Below are positions 57,105 through 64,000 of a stretch of DNA of 64,000 bases, in pieces. The notes under the pieces are model-generated. The model was not told the DNA's origin. It worked only from the letters and a program-made list of their open reading frames with translations, and searched no databases. Source of the DNA: Polyporus tsugae (taxonomy: Eukaryota; Basidiomycota; Agaricomycetes; Polyporales; Polyporaceae); contig JAHRBS010000008.1 of the NCBI GenBank assembly GCA_024305745.1, positions 1,364,001-1,428,000 on the forward strand. The letters are read 5' to 3'. Positions within the stretch are counted from its first letter, which is position 1. The number at the start of each line of letters is the position of its first letter. Both the position numbers and the translations under genes were made by a program.

Positions 57105-59770
57105 AACAGTGCACTCCCATGTCCCTCTTCTTCGGTGTGGACAGCCTGAGTAAGGTCCACCAACGGTCGCACAACCCCGGTTCCAACGGACATTAGTCGA
57201 AAAGCATTAGTGACCCAGGCTTCTTTTACATGCATCATGGGAAGTGTGCTGCTTGTATATAACACACTATTTCCCTTTGCCAACCCCCACTGCCCCTTCC
57301 CATCCAAGCCCCACTGACGACATCTTAGGCTTACAAGAACAACAATGATCGCCTCTCTGCTGGAGGGCGCCATTATCTGCTCTGTGACGTGGTTCCTCTG
57401 GAAGTACTTCCGACAAGTATTCGTGAAGTCACCCCTCGATAACCTTCCTGGCCCTCCTGCCGAGTCGTTCCTTTACGGTGAGTGAACCTCGTTATGTGAT
57501 AGGTGGCAGCGGCCAAACGTGCGATGGCAGGTAACCTTCGGCAAATCCTTGACAAGAACGGTTGGGATTTCTTGAAGAAATTGGAATCCTACGACGGTGT
57601 TGTGAAGTTACACGGTCCTCTTGGCGTATGTGCCCCGCATGTACTGCGCTTCCGGAGATGATCATTGACCTATGTGTGATACAGCACCGGATGTTATATG
57701 TGTTCGACCCCACCGCAATGCACAACATCATCGTCAAGGACCAGTACATATATGAAGAGGCGGCCTTCTTTATTACGTACGGTTTCTCTGTCTTGCTCGT
57801 CTGTCAATTACTCACTTGAATTAGGTCCAACCAGCTTCATTTCGGTCCCGGTCTGCTCGGAACCCTTGGTGAGTATCCCGATGTCGGACGTGTTGAGCCC
57901 GCTGCAATTCTCATCGTCGTCGCTGTAGGCGACCACCACCGCAAGCAACGGAAGCTCCTCAACCCGGTCTTCTCCATCGCCCACATGCGTCGCATGATTC
58001 CGATCTTCAACGACGTCGGCCACAAGGTACCATGACGCCCATCTCCCCAATCGTCCGTTCAAGACCCGTCGTTTACGTGTCGCGATGTATTACAGTTGCA
58101 AACGGCGATCGAGTCGCGCATCCCAAGAAACGGCAACCTCGTCGAGCTCGACATGCTCACCTGGATGGGCCGCACCGCCCTCGAGCTGATCGGCCAAGCG
58201 GGCTTGGGCTACTCGTTCGACCCCCTCGTCTCCGACAAGCCCGACGACTTCGCGGTCGCCGTCAAGGCCTTTTCGTGCGTCTGGGATTTCCCATTCCCTC
58301 CACATCTCACTTACCATTCAAGTTGTCACTTGTGCTACGTCCAGGCCCGCCGTGCTGAACGTCACGTTGTTGCGCCGTCTTGTTCCGTACGTCGCCGAGT
58401 TCGGCACGCCCGCCTTCCGCCGCTGGGTACTCGAGATGATCCCGCACAAGCCGGTGCAGGAACTGAAGTCCATCGTCGACATCATGCACGATCGGTCGGT
58501 CGAGATCTACCGTGCGAAGAAGCGCGCGCTGGAGGCAGGCGACGACTCGGTCGCGCAGCAGGTCGGCGAGGGGCGGGACATCATGAGCATCCTCTGTGAG
58601 TCTCGCTCACTTCTGGCTTGGGGTATCGTTGTGGGGGAGCTCACGTTTAGGTGGTGGTTTAGTGAGGGCGAACATGGCAGCGTCAGAGGCGGACAAATTG
58701 CCGGAGGACGAGCTTATCGGACAAATATCGTAAGTGGCGCCATTGTCTGTTTGCTTCGTACTAGTGCAGCTGAGCTAAGTAACCTGCTCCGTATCTAGCA
58801 CATTCATCTTCACGGGAATGGACACGACCTCCAACGCGCTCTCGCTCACGCTCTCTCTCCTTTGCCAGCACCAGGACGTACAGGAGAAGCTGCGGAAGGA
58901 GATACTTGAGGGATTGAAGGGCGAGGACCTCGAATACGATGCGCTTGTGTCGCTCCCTTACCTCGACGCAGTCTGCCGTGAGACGCTGAGGCTGTAAGTG
59001 CTGTGCTCGGTGTGACGTTGGATTTACTCATTGTGAACGTCCCCGCCGGCAGGTACGCGCCTGTGGCACAGGTGTTCCGGGAGTAAGTGGCTTGTTTACC
59101 GCGGTGCAGATCTCGCCGTATTGATGCTGGTGCGAAGGACCCGCGAGGACGTCGTCATGCCCCTGGCACAGCCTGTGCGAGGTGTTGACGGGACGATGAT
59201 GCATGAGATATTCGTGCCGAAGGACACGTCGGTCGCCATCGGCCTCCTCGCGTCGAACCGCAACAAGGCCATCTGGGGCCAGGACGCGGAGGAGTGGAAG
59301 CCCGAGCGCTGGCTGTCCCCTCTGCCCGACAGCGTCGGCGAGGCGCACCTCCCCGGCGTCTACTCGAACCTGTGTCTCGAACCGCTACGTGTGGATCCGT
59401 GTGTCTGAGTTTCATTAACACTTTGCTTCTAGGATGACGTTCCTGGGGGGTGGCCGCGCATGCATGTACGTTCTTTTTGCTCGAACGACGGTTCAAGTAG
59501 AGCGTTGCTAACGCGTGTCCTTGTTTCCAGCGGTTTCAAGTTCTCGCAGCTTGAGATCAGTGCGTGTCTCCCAACATCTATACTTTCGTCTAATGACTAA
59601 TGCCCGAGCGCTGCAGAGGTCATCCTATGCCTCCTGCTCGCCAAGTTCACACTTGCGCCGTCGGACCAGAAGATCACCTGGAACTTGTCCGGCGTCCGCT
59701 TCCCGACGGTTGGCAGCAGCATGAAGCCGTCATTGCCGATGAAGGTCAGGGTTTACAAGGGCCCTATCTC
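57105..59770 (+). repeat. Inverted segmental duplication, arm 2
   Basis: Matches 17756-20414 in inverted orientation. The central part (about 58030-58600) is nearly identical to the other arm, with one difference seen; the flanks are more diverged. Confidence 0.9.
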
Positions 59771-59777
59771 TGCATGA
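57344..59777 (+). CDS. Cytochrome P450 (class II, microsomal), copy 2
   Basis: Inverted duplicate of the P450 at 17752-20173. ATG 57344 gives MIASLLEGAIICSVTWFLW, then DNLPGPPAESFLYG; exons and phases follow copy 1. K-helix CRETLRL, PERF-region WKPERWL, heme loop FLGGGRACIGFKFSQLE (split by an intron near 59466-59530). The C terminus is KVRVYKGPISA, TGA at 59775-59777. No frameshift found in the assembled exons. The I-helix core is TGMDTT instead of AGMDTT, from GCG to ACG near 58813, and ILEASKGED is ILEGLKGED. The Ala-to-Thr change is in the oxygen-activation motif and may alter activity. Probably functional, possibly diverging. Confidence 0.85.
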
Positions 59778-60016
59778 ACATTTGCTACTTTTTGATTCCG
59801 GTTTCTTTCGATCCAACATGCCAACTCAATTGCACGCTTTCCAGTTCCTTTCACTAGACTTCCGTATTACTCTGCCAATTATACAATTTACATCCATCCC
59901 TTGTCTTTGAATACATGAAGCGTCACACAGCACAAATAGGCAGCAAAGCTTTCGCTCGTGCATGCAGCATTGAGCCTGACAGGACACAACCTGCATGATA
60001 TGCGCAGATGATAATC

Positions 60017-61233
60017 CTACGCGGGATCGATGTCTATATCCTCGACGAAACGGGAATCCACTACGTATTCTTCAGGCATCAATGTACCCTTCTCAAGCAA
60101 CGAGGGGTCCATCCAGTCGAACTTCGCGTCGCTGTCCCATCCCTCCGACTTCATCCTGTCCGTGAACAGGCCTTTCAAATACGCGTAATCCGGCTCCTGG
60201 GTGAACATGAGATTGGTATAATATGAGTAGTAAGCCTGGAACTCCGGTGGGCAGCGGGCTGCGATGAAGTCGCTGAACACCAAACCAGCTTTCATGTCCC
60301 GTGTGCGCTCCAGCTTGGCCTTGTAGCTCGGAGCGTATATCCCTTGCCATGGAAGCTCCCCACAGCAGAACTCGACCAGGATGTAGAAGAGCGCTTCAAT
60401 GTCGTCTCTTCTGCAGAGCTCTGGCAATGGGCACGCCACTCATCAGTTAACCATGACGGCTAATGGGAAACATCGGAACGTCAGCGAATGAGTCCTCACC
60501 ATAGTGCCTGTGCGCGGCTATGCTGGCGTACACCGCAGTACCTGTCGCGCTGTGGTTCGCCGTGTACGGACGGTGTTCTCCTGTGGCGGGGTCGAGAAAG
60601 GGTTTGGAATGGCCAAAGTCGAAGAGATGAACGACGTGCGCGTTGTCGCCCATGCCAATCGCAAAGTTCTGCGGCTTGACGTCAACTACGAGCAGGCCAC
60701 GAGAGTGCACGTATTCTATCCTAGCAAGCTATCGGAGATCAATCCAACGCGTCAACACCCCTCTCCGCATTGAGAAGGGGACCGGTACGCGGAACTCACC
60801 ATCTGCTGCGCCAACATGCAAACGGTGCGTGGCGAGAACTTGTGCCTGCAGAACTTAAATAGTGATGCCAAGTTTGGCCCGAGTTTCTCCAGTATCAGGA
60901 TGTAATTTCCGCTGTCCTTCCCGGCCCAGTGCAGAGACGGAAAGCCGGTGACGGGTCTTCCGAGCAGTTTATAGATGGCGGCCTCATAAGCCAAGACTGG
61001 GGGATGCTTGGTATCATGTTTTACATGAAGCGACTCCATCTTGACGGCCACTTCATCTCCAGTCAGCATATTGAAAGCTCGCGCCACATCCCCTGGGACG
61101 ACTCTGCATTAGCAGATCATTTCCAACGCCACCACAGTCGTATTTTGGACTTACCGCCAGCACCTCCACCAATATAATGGGTAACTTGGTATACTCCGCA
61201 GACGGTAAATGTCCATATATAGCCTTCGCCCAT
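60017..61233 (-). CDS. CK1-like protein kinase, divergent
   Basis: Ser/Thr kinase fold of the casein kinase 1 group. Exon 1 (ATG 61233) gives YQVTHYIGGGAGG; the joined next exon continues GDVARAFNMLTGDEVAVKME (glycine loop and the VAVK lysine). Then SLHWAGKDSGNYILILEKLG, IEYVHSRGLLVVDVKPQNFA, and LFDFGHSKPF (DFG). SATGTAVYASIAAHRHYG is the CK1 replacement for APE. Next is RRDDIEALFYILVEFCCGEL, and the C terminus ends VEDIDIDPA at 60017. The catalytic loop is VVDVKPQN where CK1 has HRDxKPxN: the Asp, Lys and Asn remain but the His-Arg are lost. Four or more exons, about 330 residues. May be active but is not a canonical CK1. Confidence 0.8.
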
Positions 61234-61811
61234 GTGAGATAGCAGCCAAGCTAGTGAACGTTTGAACGGTCGGGAGTCGGTTGATAGCCCAGTTATCGGG
61301 GAGGAGAGATGTCGGAGCCGCCAGATCTGAGTTGGGCGCTCATATGTGTGCAAACAGGTGCAAACCTCCGGTTGATGCCGAACCCGACTTACTCAGGCTT
61401 ACTGGATAAGTACCTGCCTCACTCAGATAGTCCATCGTTCCACATCTCTATCAGTCTCTCATCAATCTTCTTGTGCAGCTGCATACATACGAATGTATGA
61501 CTTCCGCCGCCCATTTATCAAAGTCGGCGCTGCCAATTAAACAAGGCGGCCGTTCAGGTGAGCATCTCGCGAAGTCGCTGGAGGTCACCCGCCGGGCCAC
61601 TTCCCCTTGCCCTTGATATCATGAGAATTCTGCGGATGTCGGCGGTCATGTTGCAGGCTGAGAGTTAATACAAAGGGTCCGATATACGACTATTCCCCTT
61701 AAGTACATCGCTGCTGTTGCATGCGGCGCATGGCACATCCCCCCAGTCCCGATATCCTCCCCTTCGTTTAAGAGCGGGTCCTTTACCTATATATCCCTAC
61801 CTATCCCTACG
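61234..61811. other. Divergent intergenic region
   Basis: Between the kinase and the next plus-strand gene; probable promoters, no gene seen. Confidence 0.4.
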
Positions 61812-63628
61812 TATGGGAGACCCGGGTACCCCCAACTCCTCAGCAGGGAGTAACCTACGACTCGGAGCCAGTATTATCCCACCTGCCCGTCCCGATTCTC
61901 GTCGCTCAGTGTTACGCCGCCTTTTAAATACCCGTGCTACACCAACGATCAGTTACGCTGCTGCCACTGCCGGTTCTAATCAGTCCGCTTCAAACCCCCA
62001 CGGTAAGTGTACGTGTCTGGTAATAACATTAAAAATTCAATCTGACGTCTGCACAGTTCCACCGCGATCGAGACAACCGCCAGCGCAGTGGGTCTTTGGG
62101 GAAGTGGACTCCTCACTTGACAGTTTACCAGCTCAAGACACCTATCGGCAGGAGACTTTCCTTCCCACTCGTGCGTATTACCCATCCATCCTCCATCTTA
62201 CAAGACTTTGCCTCTGATGCGATGGATTCTGGAATCTTTTCGTTTGAATCATCGCAGGAATCACCCAGTCGAATTCGTCTGCGAATTCGTCGGCTCATTC
62301 TCCTGCTGTGGTGCCTGACCGCACCCAAGCTATCTCCCCGGAGAAGACGCCAAAACCCCGACTTCTCCAGGGAAGCTGGGGCTCTGGGCCAGACGTGACT
62401 CGCGACCGGACACCTACTGTGGGGCAGTGGTCTCGAGACAAAACTCCTGTAGGCATCCCGGACCCGAGGGGCTCAGGAAAGCATGTCTTCCCGAATGAAT
62501 CCTACGTTGTCCCGCGTAGAGGTTCAAGGAGACAACAGAGTGGGTCAGATACACGGTTCACTCCAGAACTTGATGACCTGGAGACCACGCCCCAGTCCGA
62601 GCCTGATCTAGCGCGATCCATGTCGCCCGAACTCACTGGGTCGAGAGATCCGTACAGTGCTATCTTTCCTTGGTACGGAACCGATGAAGAATCAAGGGAC
62701 ATGGAGCGCATGTTGCTAGTAACGCGGGGGTCCTTAGCACCTGCTGTGAGAGCAGACCGGTTGTCTAGGATAAAACCCCCTTGGGCCCAGGACAGAACGT
62801 CAGAAACAATACCACAGACAGAGCGACTACCACAACTGGATTCGGAGGAGAACTCCTCAGCTGAGCTCGATCCCCGTATCAAGCCAGCGTGGATTCGAGG
62901 CACTCTAACTCCTTCCCAACGTACGGCACTTCATTGCCTCCTATGACACGCCATGACCATGCCTGTTCTGACTAGTTTGTCCAGCCGTCAAGGGGTTCGC
63001 TCTCCTGTGCTCGTTGGGCACATACGTGATGCGTCAAGTCATGGATGATCGATATGGGCCCGCCTCCAGTTCCAGCGTGCGAGGAAGGGACGAAGATAAG
63101 CCGTCATTCAAAGAGCGAGCGTGCTTCGTCACGTTTCAGGACGGACCTCACGTATACGTTGCCCCAATCTTGGGTGCGCCAAAGAAGAGAACTCGCCGCC
63201 CATTCTTGGTGAGTCGCTTACAAGTTGGTCGCATGCTCCATGCTTGAAATCTAAATACCGTGTAGACAGAGGACAAAAGTGTGTGGGATTGGTGGCTGCC
63301 GGTGGATTGGGTCACACGGCATCCAGCCCAACATAAACAACCGCCGCCGAGCACCCCTCCTCATCCCCGTGAGCTCGAGGACCCGAAATGGTCTCAGAAA
63401 GACGCGCCTGTCGCATTGCCAGATCAGCCCGGAAGGCGCCCCAGGATTCGGATTGAATACGAACCGTCAACGCATGAGCTTAAGTCATGCTTTATCTGGA
63501 GTGGAGATCCGGGTGACCGCATCACCAAGCTGCCGGATGAAGCGAGGATGGCCCACCCACAGGTTCGCTACCTCCCGCATCAAGAAATATATGAAGGGTT
63601 GTTCGTCTGGTGGAATGCCTGTGCGTAA
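61812..63628 (+). CDS. Multi-exon protein of unknown family
   Basis: Not recognised. Proposed exons: from ATG 61812 (MGDPGTPNSSAGSNLRLGAS) to about 62002; 62057-62173; 62257-62920; 62983-63209; 63266-63628. The joins use GTAAG..ACAG, GTGCG..GCAG, GTACGG..CCAG and GTGAGT..GTAG and keep one frame throughout. The first half is Ser/Pro/Arg-rich and probably disordered. The second half looks folded: PVKGFALLCSLGTYVMRQ, RACFVTFQDGPHVYVAPILG, SVWDWWLPVDWVTRHPAQ, LKSCFIWSGDPGDRI, IYEGLFVWWNACA. The aromatic-rich C terminus is the most distinctive part. It could also be two genes if the third splice is wrong, with a stop at 62944. No signal peptide or TM. Confidence 0.5.
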
Positions 63629-64000
63629 ACTTCAGACACTGACGGTGGACTTGCACCTACTGACACGGTTCCGACGCACCTGTAGTATGGGAGTCTAAGA
63701 TCGAACCGCCTCGGCCGAGGTCTGAGATGTAGGTGCAAGTACTGGTACACTACTGTAGGATTACGTGCAAAGATTGTATATCTGTTCTGTTGAATCGATG
63801 CCTGCAATGTCGCCCCGCCGAGCAAGACGGAAGGAGAACTCCGAGTCGTGTACCAGTACAGCTATTAGCGCGCTACGGCCCGAGCCGGCATCCTACAAGC
63901 GCCAGGATGTAACTCAACGTCTGAGTCGGACTGAGCCAACTGACCATCATCTTATCGACCTGCTGTGGCAACATGCCCCACTCATTTGTTCACCTCAAAT
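63629..64000. other. Right-hand end, nothing recognised
   Basis: No supported feature. Confidence 0.4.

Noticed and set aside
56573..57373. 266-codon minus-strand open frame beside P450 copy 2
   Set aside because: It spans the P450 promoter and the duplication boundary, the homologous frame in the other arm is not maintained over the same extent, and no domain motif is present.

Overview
The window looks like a chromosome segment from a basidiomycete fungus, most likely an Agaricomycete. Protein-coding genes are intron-rich with short (about 40-100 nt) introns and GC-rich exons. The families present (CK1-like kinase, DUF6535 membrane protein, F-box proteins, a signal-peptide/one-TM Cys-rich protein, class II P450s) are typical of mushroom-forming fungi. 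Gene models below were assembled by eye from frame, homology and GT/AG signals, so internal exon edges are approximate.

Layout: 0-15 kb is a conserved housekeeping stretch: a truncated SNT1/NCoR-type corepressor, divergent GPI transamidase subunit PIG-S/Gpi17, a small one-TM protein, UBC4/5-type E2, an LRR/F-box-like protein, and the ABCE1/Rli1 ribosome-recycling ATPase. 15.8-25.6 kb is a lineage-specific accessory block: two tandem secreted-protein genes with duplicated promoters, a P450 between them on the other strand, an epoxide hydrolase and an F-box protein. 25.6-34.6 kb is sparse, with a one-TM Cys-rich protein, a second small one-TM protein, a broken HAD-like gene and a frameshifted DUF6535 gene.

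34.7-56.3 kb is dominated by LTR retrotransposons, about 20.3 kb in all. A young, almost intact Copia element (34669-41037, minus strand, perfect 5-bp target duplication, LTRs differing at one base) is followed by a chromovirus (element B, minus strand, 42336-56291). A second chromovirus (element A, plus strand, 48237-55282) is inserted inside the gag of B, with its own perfect target duplication. 57.1-59.8 kb holds an inverted second copy of the 17.8-20.4 kb P450. The window ends with a divergent CK1-like kinase and an unrecognised multi-exon gene.

The most informative signals are in the retrotransposons. All 14 differences between the two LTRs of element A fall at CpG sites, and most internal stop codons in A and B are readable as CGA to TGA. 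This is a footprint of CpG deamination, and it makes raw LTR dating contradict the physical nesting order. Both chromoviruses keep the same gag/pol junction, a GGGTTTT slippery heptamer running directly into TGA with pol in the -1 frame. Both also carry an LTR segment complementary to the primer-binding site, which predicts Tf1-like self-priming. The Copia element instead carries a primer site complementary to the anticodon arm of initiator tRNA-Met. Element B has an extra, uninterrupted 237-codon ORF downstream of pol that I do not recognise.
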